Shown: in pieces, positions 27,363 to 35,985 of the stretch | How positions within the stretch are numbered: the stretch's first letter is position 1 | Layout: every line of letters starts with the position of its first letter | Origin: an uncultured Clostridia bacterium | GTDB taxonomy: Bacteria > Bacillota > Clostridia > Christensenellales > UBA1242 | Assembly (NCBI GenBank): GCA_934778125.1 | Contig: CAKVOF010000003.1 | Span: 1 to 60,163 of the forward strand | Direction: 5' to 3' | DNA length: 60,163 bases | Position numbers and translations under genes: made by a program | Notes under the pieces: generated by a model | Seen by the model: the letters and a program-made list of their open reading frames with translations, nothing else | Told to the model about the DNA's origin: nothing | Databases searched by the model: none

Positions 27363-28118
27363 TTATTCCATATATTTACCTTTGTAGTAATAAATATATT
27401 TTTCTTTAACCACTTTTAACTCCACTTTTTCAAAATTAAAATTTATTTCATCTAACTCTTCTTGCGGAACATAATTTTCTTCACTCGTATATATCTTGAA
27501 GCAAATATTATTGCCATTAATAAGCATATCTCTTATTGCCCAATCAACTTTATCATTATGTTTTATTCCTTTAATATTACTAACGTTAAAAAATGTAAGT
27601 AAAATCTCTAAGTCAGATTTTGGTGATAATTTAAACTTTTCTGTTTGAGCCCAAGGGTGAAAATATAAATGCATCTTAATTGAATTATCACTTTCAATAT
27701 AAGTTGAACAAATATTAAAAGAATCCTCAAAATCATATTTGGAAAATTGATTAGGTGATAATACTTCTTTGTATTTACTATCATCTTCCAATAATTCAAA
27801 CGATGTGAAAACATTTTTATAATTAAAATATAAAATTTTATTTTTTCTTAATTTGCTATCCTTATTTTTCTTAACAACTTTTAATATAATAAATGATAAT
27901 TCACAAAATTTTTCTTTCTCACCACCTAAACACTCTTCTAATTCAATTTCAGTATCAAATTGTGCAATAACCTCTTCTTGAGTGTTTAGTGTTAGAAAAT
28001 ATATGTATTTATCTTTTTTTTCATTTTGCCTAGATTTTAATATAAATTCATAAATATTTTGTTCTTTTTTATTATTCAATCTCTCAAGTTGTGCTTTGTT
28101 TAATTTATTTAATATCAT
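27363..28118 (-). CDS. Two-domain immunity-like protein, family A-like N-half and family B-like C-half
   Basis: 251 residues. Residues about 40-125 align with the family A protein at 25465-25833 (block RKNKILYFNYKN). Residues about 140-245 resemble the family B proteins: strands SIKMHLYFHPW, TFFNVSN, ICFKIYTSEENY and INFNFEKVELKVV follow the same spacing. It therefore looks like a fusion of two immunity-like domains. The B-half match is weaker than the A-half match. The ATG follows the weak purine stretch AACGAGAAATATA. No catalytic motif. Confidence 0.6.
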   Translation of the reverse strand: MILNKLNKAQLERLNNKKEQNIYEFILKSRQNEKKDKYIYFLTLNTQEEVIAQFDTEIELEECLGGEKEKFCELSFIILKVVKKNKDSKLRKNKILYFNYKNVFTSFELLEDDSKYKEVLSPNQFSKYDFEDSFNICSTYIESDNSIKMHLYFHPWAQTEKFKLSPKSDLEILLTFFNVSNIKGIKHNDKVDWAIRDMLINGNNICFKIYTSEENYVPQEELDEINFNFEKVELKVVKEKYIYYYKGKYME

Positions 28119-28199
28119 TATATTTCTCGTTTTATGTTATCTTTAAAATATTCTTTTAGTTCAAAAAAAATCAATTAATTTTTTGAATATCAATCGCTA

Positions 28200-28526
28200 T
28201 CAACAATTTTCAATAACCATCAATTCGGTTGCGTTAAAACTAATTTGTTTGTATTCTTCATTATCAAACATAACTATTACTGAATTTTTGCGTATAACAA
28301 TATCTAATATATAATTATTCAATCCTAAAATGGCGTTATCCAACTTATCGTTAGATACATTTTTGAACACTAGCGAAATTCCTTCAATTTTATTCTCACA
28401 TTCTTCTTTTTGCCATTCATTATATTTTAACTTTAATATAATAGTATTATTCTTCTTGTCGTAAGTGAAATCATCCAAAATAGTTTCATGAACAAAATAA
28501 TTGCTTAATTTTTGATTAATGATCAT
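28200..28526 (-). CDS. Immunity-like protein, family B
   Basis: 108 residues. Paralog of 26050-26361. Blocks FTYDKKNNTIILKLKYNEWQ, LVFKNVSN and VIVMFDNEEYKQISFNATELMVIE. AAAAGGATA precedes the ATG, inside the frame of a toxin-tail remnant that ends just after this start. This head-to-tail overlap is the normal layout for a toxin and its immunity gene. Confidence 0.62.
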   Translation of the reverse strand: MIINQKLSNYFVHETILDDFTYDKKNNTIILKLKYNEWQKEECENKIEGISLVFKNVSNDKLDNAILGLNNYILDIVIRKNSVIVMFDNEEYKQISFNATELMVIENC

Positions 28527-28704
28527 ATCTTATCCTTTTATTATTATATTTCCCTGGAATCAAATGAGCTTCCTTGCTATTTTTACTAGCTGGATTTCCA
28601 TTTTTATCTAAATAAAAATCCTTGTTCTTTTTTGATTTAGGATTATATCAATGATAATGATCTTTTCCTCTATATCCTGGTTTATCATTTTGACCTTGAG
28701 CTCT
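28516..28704 (-). pseudogene. Remnant of a toxin C-terminus with HYH motif and in-frame TGA
   Basis: The frame reads GYRGKDHYH, a TGA at 28648-28650, then YNPKSKKNKDFYLDKNGNPASKN and SKEAHLIPGKYN. The D-H-Y-H-x-x-N-P plus Y-x-D-x-x-G-N-P plus S-x-x-x-H-L pattern is typical of the last 60 residues of Rhs/YD-type and related toxins. No N-terminal part is present. It overlaps the start of the family B immunity gene. Confidence 0.6.
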
Positions 28705-28747
28705 TATTTCTTATCTCCAAAAAACTTAATGTTATTCATTAAATTTT

Positions 28748-29611
28748 CTACTCATCAAACAAATTCGTTTGTTTTTGGGTGGTTGTTTTCACAATATATG
28801 CATCGGGATTTTTTTCATTGTCAGTGAGTTCTATGTTTGGTGCTAATTTTCTCAAACAAAATTTGTAGTAAACCTGCTTGTTAGTTGAACGAAGCAATTT
28901 TACGCAATCTTGCAAATATTTTGCCCAGTCTTGCCATTTATCGGCAGACTTATAGTTGTTTATCTTTCCAATTTTGTAGTGATCAACGCAGTCCATTTCA
29001 AGTGTTTTTCTAATAAGATTCAAACTTTCTTCAGGCTCTATTGTAGGCTCAAAACTTGCAAAAGTTTTTATGCCATTGTCGTGAAGAATTTTCAAAGTTT
29101 CAAGCCTTTCACTTGGAGCAGAAGCAAAAGGTTCCCATTCTTTAGACTTGTTTTCATCTAAAAAAGTTAAAGTTGTGCCAACAGTTATTCTATCGCCAAA
29201 TTGTTTAAAAATGTCCAAATCTCGTAGCATTTTTTTGCCCCCTTTACTTAGCACCGCAACGGGCACTTTGTAATAATTTAGCATTTTCAAAACTTCTCGC
29301 ACTGTTTCTCCGTTATCACTACTATCACAATAACAATCGCCAACAAAAGATAAAAGAACTTGCTCGGTGTATTTGTTTTTTTGCAAGTCTTTTTCAAGTA
29401 ATTTTAAAATGTCTTTTCGTGGTTCCGGTCTTCCAAAATATTCGCTATCTTTTCTTTGTAAAGTGTGTGGTGCATAGCAATATTTGCACCTATGACTGCA
29501 ACCTATATAAATATTTAACGCATAAGGGCTATATTCTCTCGCCATTCCACAAGGTCTATAAATTATACTCATAAATTTATGATAGCATAAAATCATAAAT
29601 TCTTCAAACAT
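28748..29611 (-). CDS. Radical SAM protein, SPL/Rv2578c-like family
   Basis: 287 residues from an ATG that overlaps the upstream stop (TAATG), which suggests translational coupling. An alternative ATG at 29572 starts MSIIYRPCG, the more usual N-terminus for the family. CSHRCKYCYAP holds the CxxxCxxC ligands of the 4Fe-4S cluster that cleaves S-adenosylmethionine. VLLSFVGDCYCDSS and the TIM-barrel repeats follow. Relatives include spore-photoproduct-lyase-like repair enzymes, but many are of unknown substrate and some are carried by phages. The last residues (TTTQKQTNLFDE) are polar. It ends the phage-like block. Confidence 0.85.
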   Translation of the reverse strand: MFEEFMILCYHKFMSIIYRPCGMAREYSPYALNIYIGCSHRCKYCYAPHTLQRKDSEYFGRPEPRKDILKLLEKDLQKNKYTEQVLLSFVGDCYCDSSDNGETVREVLKMLNYYKVPVAVLSKGGKKMLRDLDIFKQFGDRITVGTTLTFLDENKSKEWEPFASAPSERLETLKILHDNGIKTFASFEPTIEPEESLNLIRKTLEMDCVDHYKIGKINNYKSADKWQDWAKYLQDCVKLLRSTNKQVYYKFCLRKLAPNIELTDNEKNPDAYIVKTTTQKQTNLFDE

Positions 29612-30186
29612 TAGATTATAAAATATCCATATTGTTTATCGAAATTATCTCGGATTGAATAATAATATACTTCTTTTACTCCATATTTTGCTAATAGTTC
29701 ATAAAAAAATTTAATCGCTCTTGCATTAAATAGTGATGGGGCTTTGTTATAGAAATGTTTGAAATTAAATTCTTTCTTTGCTTCGTTCTGGATTTTTGTA
29801 AATTCATTTGTTATCAAGGTGTATAAAATTACTGTTCCTTTTTTAATGTTCTTATTTGTTAAAATTTTTTTATATAAATCAAAAGCAATTCCATAACTAT
29901 CACAGTCAATAACATTAAATTTGCTTAAATCTAAAGTATCAAAAATCTGTCTTGTGTCTGCCCTTAAATTTTTACCTTTATTGTTTTCAATATCAACTCC
30001 AAAATAGTTGTCTGTTTTAATGTTATTCCATAAAACATTTCTTCCGGCAAATAAATCAAGAACATTTACTTGTTTTAGATTTTTTATAGCTTCTTTTCTT
30101 ATAAATAATTTGTTGGCAATGGATTTATTATCTGTTTTAGTTGGTTGTGGATTCAATTTCAACTCCTTCAATTCTTTTAATTTCAT
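29611..30186 (-). CDS. SAM-dependent methyltransferase-like protein
   Basis: 191 residues. VNVLDLFAGRNVLWNNI (about 40-56) resembles the SAM-binding motif I, YFGVDIENNKGKN the acidic residue binding the ribose, and FNVIDCDSYGIAFDLYKKIL a motif IV region with D-C-D-S-Y rather than the DPPY of DNA amino-methylases. That last feature suggests an RNA, protein or unusual DNA substrate, or an inactive enzyme. It overlaps the end of the ParB-like gene by 50 bases and the start of the radical SAM gene by one base. The start is uncertain because of the long overlap. Confidence 0.65.
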   Translation of the reverse strand: MKLKELKELKLNPQPTKTDNKSIANKLFIRKEAIKNLKQVNVLDLFAGRNVLWNNIKTDNYFGVDIENNKGKNLRADTRQIFDTLDLSKFNVIDCDSYGIAFDLYKKILTNKNIKKGTVILYTLITNEFTKIQNEAKKEFNFKHFYNKAPSLFNARAIKFFYELLAKYGVKEVYYYSIRDNFDKQYGYFII

Positions 30187-30679
30187 CTATCAAGTTCGCA
30201 ATTTTATCGTTATCATTTATATCTAAACTAATCAAATAGTGAACTTTTTTAACAGGCTTTAATATTCTTTTTTGAACTCTAATGCATGTTTTCAAATATT
30301 TATCAACATCTATTCCAAAATCAGTAAAATCAAATTCTTGTAATTTCTTCAATTCTTGAAACAATACTCCATCATCAAACCCCGTTTCTAGGTTTGTTGA
30401 ATTATGGGCAATAACATAAGCTTGCCGTTCTTCGTTTGTTAAATGATCAAGCCTAACGCAAGGAATCTTTGTTATTCCAAGCATTTTCGCTGCCTCAACA
30501 CGCCCATTTCCTTCCAAAACGATATTTTCTTCACCTGCAATTCCCAGCGGATCATTAAATCCAAACTCTTTAATTGAATTTGCTATATGCTCAATTTGTT
30601 CTTTTGTGTGTATTTTCGAATTATTTTCATAATGATTTAATTTACTAATATCAATGTATTCAATTTTTAATTCTTCCAT
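30137..30679 (-). CDS. ParB-like nuclease/CTPase domain protein, phage type
   Basis: 180 residues. I-D-I-S-K-L-x-x-Y-E-N-N-S-K-I-H begins a ParB N-terminal domain. VLEGNGRVEAAKMLGITKIPCVRLDHLTNEERQAYVIAHNSTNLETG is typical of the phage or ICE-borne ParB-like proteins that sit beside methylases and terminases. It has no helix-turn-helix for parS binding, unlike the chromosomal ParB at 9540. In such phage modules it often partners a DNA-modifying enzyme. AGAAGTTAT precedes the ATG. Confidence 0.8.
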   Translation of the reverse strand: MEELKIEYIDISKLNHYENNSKIHTKEQIEHIANSIKEFGFNDPLGIAGEENIVLEGNGRVEAAKMLGITKIPCVRLDHLTNEERQAYVIAHNSTNLETGFDDGVLFQELKKLQEFDFTDFGIDVDKYLKTCIRVQKRILKPVKKVHYLISLDINDNDKIANLIDEIKRIEGVEIESTTN

Positions 30680-30725
30680 ATAACTTCTCCATCATAAAAG
30701 AACACAACCAACATTTATTTGTGTT

Positions 30726-31151
30726 CTAAAATTTTCTTTTTGCTCTTGCATCTGGTGTTAGCCTCAAGTCCTTTAATATTTTTTCAAGTTGTTTGTTGCA
30801 ATCAATTAACGTTTTATAATGCTCATTTTCCTTAACCATAACTTTTGGCGTTTTACCATCACTGCAAATTCCAGTAACAATTCTAATATACCTATCTGGA
30901 TTTTTGTTATATTCCCGCCAAGCCCTATCTCGCATTATTTTAATCAAGCAATATTGCCAAATAAGTTCTATATCTGTGTGCGTTAGTTTGTATTTAATAC
31001 TTTCCTTTAAAGATTTTAAAATCTCTTCATATGTTGTTTTTTCATTTTCATTCAAACACTCTGGAACAACAAGTATTTTATTGTTAAATTCTTTAATTTC
31101 TAATTGTGCTTTTTTATTTCTTTCCATCATTTTTTTTTCCCAATCTTCCAT
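30726..31151 (-). CDS. Phage terminase small subunit-like protein (P27-type)
   Basis: 141 residues. A charged N-terminal helix is followed by a four-helix core and the C-terminal signature LEKILKDLRLTPDARAKRKF, typical of P27-family small terminase subunits (DNA recognition for packaging). GGAGGG precedes the ATG. No large terminase, portal or capsid gene is nearby, so this is an isolated phage-derived gene at the head of a four-gene block. Confidence 0.72.
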   Translation of the reverse strand: MEDWEKKMMERNKKAQLEIKEFNNKILVVPECLNENEKTTYEEILKSLKESIKYKLTHTDIELIWQYCLIKIMRDRAWREYNKNPDRYIRIVTGICSDGKTPKVMVKENEHYKTLIDCNKQLEKILKDLRLTPDARAKRKF

Positions 31152-31169
31152 AAACCCTCCTTAAACGCA

Positions 31170-31202
31170 AGAGGTTGTTCACTTAACTCGTGAGCAACCT
31201 CT
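31170..31202. repeat. Hairpin at the boundary of the accessory island
   Basis: AGAGGTTGTTCAC pairs with GTGAGCAACCTCT (one mismatch) around a seven-base loop. No T-run follows on the minus strand. It lies just upstream of the terminase-like gene, and it may be an island end or the terminator of something lost. Confidence 0.5.
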
Positions 31203-31390
31203 AATTATAATTAAAACAAAAATAAATAAATCTTATTAAAAAACATCTCAAATTTTTTATATAAAAATTTTAATCTCTAAATTGTGTATTTTCAAGTTTG
31301 AGTGCCATAAATCAATGTTTTTTGTATAAATTAACCATATTTTTATTTAATATTTTTTTAAAACACTTCTATATTTTTAGTTAAAATACG

Positions 31391-31424
31391 TAAAAAAGAC
31401 TTAGGCAAAAAAACCTAAGTCTTT
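31391..31424 (-). terminator. Terminator of dnaN
   Basis: AAAGACTTAGG/CCTAAGTCTTT, perfect 11-bp stem, with TTTTTT following on the minus strand. It lies 95 bases past the dnaN stop and marks the outer edge of the island. Confidence 0.9.
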
Positions 31425-31518
31425 AATTTTTATTTAATATATAAATCTATATTTTTCGCATTAAACATAGTTTTGTGTTGTTTTAACTTTAATTAAATAA
31501 TATTTTTTAATCATAAAA

Positions 31519-32619
31519 TTAAATAATTCTAACTGGCAAAATTAGGTATAAAATCTCTTCACCTTCAGTTGATGTTATGATGCAAGGGGAAGTGTTTGAT
31601 GTGAAGTTTAGTTTTAAAAATTCATCAGTTGTAACTTTCAAAACATCACTAAAATATCTTGCATTAAATGCAATTGTTATATCTTTTCCAGTTAGGGCAA
31701 TTGTGATATTTTCTTTAAAATCACCCATTTCACTTTGCGATGTTAAAACTAATAACTTATCTCTAATTTCAAACCTAATCAAGTTGTTTTTATCAACGCG
31801 TGAAAGCAACGATGCCTTTTCGATAGCATCTAAAAATTGGTCTTTATTGATTATAACATTGCTTGTGTAGGAACTTGGAATAATTTGTTTGTAGTTAATA
31901 AAATTTCCATCTAAAAGCCTAGTTGTTATTTTAGTGTTGTCAACATCAATCATTAAGTAGTTTTTATGAATGTATAGTTTAACAGGATTATCAGAATCAT
32001 CTAAAATTTTACTAATTTCGCTTAAGCTTTTTGCAGGAACAATAACTTCAAACTTACCAGTTGAACTAATAATTGGCTTTTGAACTTTTGCAAGCCTATA
32101 TCCATCAAGAGCCACAGCCACAGCCACGCCATCACCAACTTCAATTTTGCAACCTTTCAAAATTGGCCTTGAATCATCTAATGCCACGCTAAAAATTGAC
32201 TTATTAATAATGCTCTTCAAATTCTTTTGAGAGATTTCAAAATTATTTTCAAAATTAATTTCCTTAACAGCAGGGAACTCATCAGCTTTCAAACACATAA
32301 TTTTTCCAACACTATCAGCATATATAATACTCATAACATTGTTTGAATCAACACTAAGTTCAATTTGTTCATCACTAATTTTTCTAACGTATTCAGAAAT
32401 AAATTTTCCAGGAACAACAATTTCGCCTTCTATTTGAACGTTTGCCTTAATTTTCTTTTCAATGTAAAACTCTAAATCAGTTGCATTTAAAGTTAAATGG
32501 TCTTCTTCAGCAGTCAACTTAATTCCTTCTAACACAGGGTTTGTTGACCTAACACTAATACCTTTCGAAACTTTTAAAATAGCATCTGAAAAATCTAAAC
32601 CATCGCAAATAACTTTCAT
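31519..32619 (-). CDS. dnaN: DNA polymerase III beta sliding clamp
   Basis: 366 residues from MKVICDGLDFSDAILKVSKGIS. The ATG at 32619 has AAGGGTG seven bases upstream, and the longer frame has no site. Three repeated clamp domains are visible, with the C-terminal sequence IITSTEGEEILYLILPVRII, a variant of the usual ending. The ring tethers polymerase to DNA. It normally follows dnaA, but here the upstream gene is jag with a 300-base gap, and dnaA is not in the window. Confidence 0.97.
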   Translation of the reverse strand: MKVICDGLDFSDAILKVSKGISVRSTNPVLEGIKLTAEEDHLTLNATDLEFYIEKKIKANVQIEGEIVVPGKFISEYVRKISDEQIELSVDSNNVMSIIYADSVGKIMCLKADEFPAVKEINFENNFEISQKNLKSIINKSIFSVALDDSRPILKGCKIEVGDGVAVAVALDGYRLAKVQKPIISSTGKFEVIVPAKSLSEISKILDDSDNPVKLYIHKNYLMIDVDNTKITTRLLDGNFINYKQIIPSSYTSNVIINKDQFLDAIEKASLLSRVDKNNLIRFEIRDKLLVLTSQSEMGDFKENITIALTGKDITIAFNARYFSDVLKVTTDEFLKLNFTSNTSPCIITSTEGEEILYLILPVRII

Positions 32620-32923
32620 ATTTTCACCCTTAAATATATATTTTATTAAAAATCGCCATTGCATAGATTGCAATAAAATTTGTTTATAGTAAATTTATTG
32701 TAAAAGTATTTCAATAGAACCTATTATTAAATCATTTCATTAAAATTTGTTTTATAGAAAATTTCCAATAAAAATTATGTAAAACACTTTAAAAGAAACT
32801 AAAATTTTGCTTACACTATATTTTATTATATATCAAACATCAATATTCAACAAAAACTAATATAATCTTACAAAAACAAACATTTTTCTTTTTTTATCGC
32901 CTATCTATTATATATTACATTAT

Positions 32924-33673
32924 TTATTTAATAAAATCAACATAATCAATAATTAAATATCTATTTGGTTCAACACCTTCGCTATGGGTTGAAATATGTT
33001 CGATATTAGATAAAATTGAGTGAATAACTTTTCTTTCATAGCTATTCATAGGTTCAAGTTTTAAACTTCTTTTTTCTTTTAAAACTTTCTTCGCCATTCT
33101 TTTAGCTAACGATTCAACAGTTTCTTTTCTTCTTTCTCTATAACCTTCAATATCAATGAACACTTTTTTACCATATTCTTTATAGTCGTTTCTAACGATG
33201 TTATTAATTAAAGTGTGAAGTGCTTGAAGATTATCTCCATGGTGGCCAATTAATCTTCCAGTATTTTTTCCATCAACAATAATATACAAATTGTCATTTA
33301 AAATTTTGCCATTAATTTCGCATTCAATATTGCTTAAATCACAAATTTTTTGAACAAACTCAACCAAGCGGTTTTTAACCGTTTCTTCTATTTCAGTTAA
33401 TTCTTTTCTTTCAATCAACTCCACTTTTTCTTGTTCGTTAAACTTAATATTTTTTAATTCATTGGCTTTTCTTGCTTTTTCTTCTTTTTCTTGATAAAAC
33501 TCAAGTTTTTCTTGTTCGTTTTCAAAGAATGTAAGCTCAACTTTTACTTTTTTAAGCATAGAACCTTTTTCTAAAACAACAATATCAACATTTTCTTCTG
33601 TTGTTCCAAGCATTTGTAAGCCTTTTTCAATTGCTAGTTCTTTTGAACTTGCAGTAACATCAATAACTCTCAT
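32924..33673 (-). CDS. jag: RNA-binding protein Jag/KhpB
   Basis: 249 residues. Jag_N domain at the start (MRVIDVTASSKELAIEKGLQMLG), a lysine/glutamate-rich linker (residues about 60-95), a KH domain with GRLIGHHGDNLQAL, and an R3H domain with SYERKVIHSIL...GVEPNRYLIIDYV. It binds RNA with KhpA and affects cell elongation and division in Bacillota. It follows yidC by 13 bases in the conserved rpmH-rnpA-yidD-yidC-jag order. Confidence 0.95.
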   Translation of the reverse strand: MRVIDVTASSKELAIEKGLQMLGTTEENVDIVVLEKGSMLKKVKVELTFFENEQEKLEFYQEKEEKARKANELKNIKFNEQEKVELIERKELTEIEETVKNRLVEFVQKICDLSNIECEINGKILNDNLYIIVDGKNTGRLIGHHGDNLQALHTLINNIVRNDYKEYGKKVFIDIEGYRERRKETVESLAKRMAKKVLKEKRSLKLEPMNSYERKVIHSILSNIEHISTHSEGVEPNRYLIIDYVDFIK

Positions 33674-33686
33674 ATTTCCCTCTAAA

Positions 33687-34808
33687 TTATTTTTTCAAAG
33701 TTCTATCGTAACTTGATTTATTTTGAACTTGTTTTTTTGAATCAAATTTATCATACATTTTATCAACAATCCAAGAAACAAGCGGACCAGTTACAAATCC
33801 AAATAGTGAACCTGCCACAACATAAAGCGCAAACGCAGAGTTGTATAGCAAAGTGAACACTGCCATAATTATTGGCATAACGAAACTCATAGTTTTATTA
33901 GAACTTTGAACTGGTGGCAAACCTTTTTTCTTGGCCTTAACTTTTGAAACAACTTCAGTGATTTTTAGTGAACCGAATGTTAATAAAGCGGCTAAAATAC
34001 TAAGAATATAATAACCATTCCATTTAGTATACTTTGAATTGCTAAGTAAATCACCCATAACTAAGTTGTATGTATTTTCAGTGTATTTGTTGTAATCAGC
34101 TTTTTTCTCTTCAGTATCTAACCCATCAACAATTTGTTTTTGCTCATCGGTTAATTTATCATACTCATAACTCGTTCCAGCTTTTTCAATTTTACTTAAT
34201 TTTGCAATACTTGAAAAATCTTTGTAGTTTAAAGTCACGCTAGCAGAAGTGTCTGGGCGCCAAATGTTTTTAATCCATAAGAAACCCTCTTTTGTTTCTT
34301 CATACTTTTCCGTAACTTTTTCTTGAGCATATTTAACCGCATCTTCTTCACTCACGCCCGCTTCTATTTGGCTAGCATACTCAACTTTGTAAGTTGAATA
34401 TAATCCATCATATTGTTGTTGAATTTTATAAGCCGACATCGAGTTTAAGGTAGACAACAAAGTGAAGAAAACAACCATAGTAACAACCATATAAACAAGC
34501 ATAATAGCGCAAGTTCCGCCCATACTATAGTTTTCGCGTTTGTATAACTCCATAGTTTTTTGGTTTTGAATTTGCGGATTATTTGCATATCTTCTTTTAA
34601 TGTTGTCTAACTCTGGCTTAAGTTTTGCTTGAACTTGCATATTTTTCTTAGTTGAATATTTATTGAAAATATCGAAAGGAATTAACACACATTTAATAAT
34701 CAACGTAACCAAAATGATTGTTAACGCATACGACATAACACCAGATTCAATAGAATTAATAAGCCAAGCCCAAAGACCTTTAGGTGTTGAAACCATTAAA
34801 AAATCCAT
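33687..34808 (-). CDS. yidC: Membrane protein insertase YidC
   Basis: 373 residues. The core has five membrane segments, with the conserved KCVLIPFDIFNKYSTKKNMQ helix after the first. A soluble insert of about 130 residues (roughly 140-265, rich in Glu, Lys and Tyr) separates two membrane segments. No lipobox is present, unlike Bacillus SpoIIIJ. YidC inserts membrane proteins with or without SecYEG. AAAGGAGAT precedes the ATG, which overlaps the yidD end by 13 bases. Confidence 0.95.
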   Translation of the reverse strand: MDFLMVSTPKGLWAWLINSIESGVMSYALTIILVTLIIKCVLIPFDIFNKYSTKKNMQVQAKLKPELDNIKRRYANNPQIQNQKTMELYKRENYSMGGTCAIMLVYMVVTMVVFFTLLSTLNSMSAYKIQQQYDGLYSTYKVEYASQIEAGVSEEDAVKYAQEKVTEKYEETKEGFLWIKNIWRPDTSASVTLNYKDFSSIAKLSKIEKAGTSYEYDKLTDEQKQIVDGLDTEEKKADYNKYTENTYNLVMGDLLSNSKYTKWNGYYILSILAALLTFGSLKITEVVSKVKAKKKGLPPVQSSNKTMSFVMPIIMAVFTLLYNSAFALYVVAGSLFGFVTGPLVSWIVDKMYDKFDSKKQVQNKSSYDRTLKK

Positions 34809-35074
34809 CTTTTATCTCCTTTTATATTAAATGGAACATAGTCCTCAATTTCATCCTTGTTCCAAGGCACACATTTAGAGATTCTTTTAATCCCCAAACA
34901 TATCCCTTTTAGAGTACCAAATTCTTTGATAGATTGCAAGGTATATGAAGAACAAGTTGGGTAAAACTTGCATTTTTTTGGTAAAATTGGAGAAATCACA
35001 AATTTATAAAAATAAATCAATAAAAAACAAACTATTTTAATAGGGTAACACAACACCTTTAAAACCACTTGCAT
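34796..35074 (-). CDS. yidD: Membrane protein insertion efficiency factor YidD
   Basis: 92 residues. An amphipathic/hydrophobic N-terminus is followed by ISPILPKKCKFYPTCSSYTLQSIKEFGTLKG with the conserved cysteines of the family. It assists YidC. Overlaps yidC. AAAGGAGA precedes the ATG. Confidence 0.95.
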   Translation of the reverse strand: MQVVLKVLCYPIKIVCFLLIYFYKFVISPILPKKCKFYPTCSSYTLQSIKEFGTLKGICLGIKRISKCVPWNKDEIEDYVPFNIKGDKRWIF

Positions 35075-35101
35075 ATTTTTCTCCTTTATAAATTACCTTA
35101 A

Positions 35102-35446
35102 TTATTTTAATTCAAAACATTTTGCTTTTTCCAAGCAAATCAAAACTTCTTTTTTAATCTCTTCAAAAGATAAATCGCAAATACCCTCTTTTGCAACAAA
35201 AATATAATTCATTTTTTGCTTTAAATTAGGTAAAATTTCTCTTAAAATAGCTCTAAGTTGCCTTTTAATTCTGTTTCGTTTAACAGCTTTTCCAACCTTA
35301 TTATTAACAGAAATTCCAACCTTAACTTTCTTTTGATATGAAGAAATAAAATATAGCTTAATAAACTTGCTATACCTACTCTCACCATGCTTATAGATAT
35401 AACCAAACTCTTTGCGTTTTCTTAACCTATTGCTCTTTTCTAGCAT
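35102..35446 (-). CDS. rnpA: Ribonuclease P protein component
   Basis: 114 residues from MLEKSNRLRKRKEFGYIY. The ATG at 35446 follows AAAGGTG, and a GTG within that site is rejected. The basic motif KAVKRNRIKRQLRAILRE is the RNR signature that contacts the RNase P RNA. It supports 5' processing of tRNAs. It lies between rpmH and yidD. Confidence 0.96.
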   Translation of the reverse strand: MLEKSNRLRKRKEFGYIYKHGESRYSKFIKLYFISSYQKKVKVGISVNNKVGKAVKRNRIKRQLRAILREILPNLKQKMNYIFVAKEGICDLSFEEIKKEVLICLEKAKCFELK

Positions 35447-35548
35447 AAAATTCACCTTTTAAATAACTAAGTATTTTTTTACTCAAATCCACTCAAACAA
35501 ACTAATAAAAAAATAAGTACCATATAGGTACTTAAACTTAAATTTTTA

Positions 35549-35683
35549 TTATGCAGAAAGTTCTTTTCTACCTCTTTTTCTTCTTCTTTGAATAACATTT
35601 CTTCCGCCTTTAGTTCTCATTCTAGCGCGGAAACCATGAACTTTACTTCTTTGTTTCTTTTTTGGTTGGAATGTTCTTTTCAT
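35549..35683 (-). CDS. rpmH: Ribosomal protein bL34
   Basis: 44 residues (MKRTFQPKKKQRSKVHGF, then RARMRTKGGRNVIQRRR and KRGRKELSA). It is a near-perfect bL34. It is the first gene of the rpmH-rnpA-yidD-yidC-jag operon. Confidence 0.98.
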   Translation of the reverse strand: MKRTFQPKKKQRSKVHGFRARMRTKGGRNVIQRRRKRGRKELSA

Positions 35684-35761
35684 AAGTTTTGCCCCTTTTT
35701 TAGTATTTTATTTGTGTGAAATTATTGCTTAAATAATCTCTTTTTATCAACACGCCTAAAC

Positions 35762-35790
35762 ATTATAATTAAAAAAATATAAATTGTCAA
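35762..35790 (-). promoter_or_regulatory. Promoter of the rpmH operon
   Basis: On the minus strand TTGACA, 17 bases, TATAAT: a consensus sigma-A promoter. The leader to rpmH is about 75 bases. Confidence 0.92.
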
Positions 35791-35985
35791 TATTTTTTCT
35801 CTTTTTTAGTAAAAAGAACAACTAATCTTTAATAAAGTTTTTAATTTTTTTGTTTTTAAATTTCTTTTTTTGATTTTGAAACTTCTTTAAATTTGTTTAC
35901 ATTGCTTACCAAGAACTTCGTGTAACACAATCAAGGTATTATATATAATTCAAATAAATTAATATACTATAAATATACATATAAT

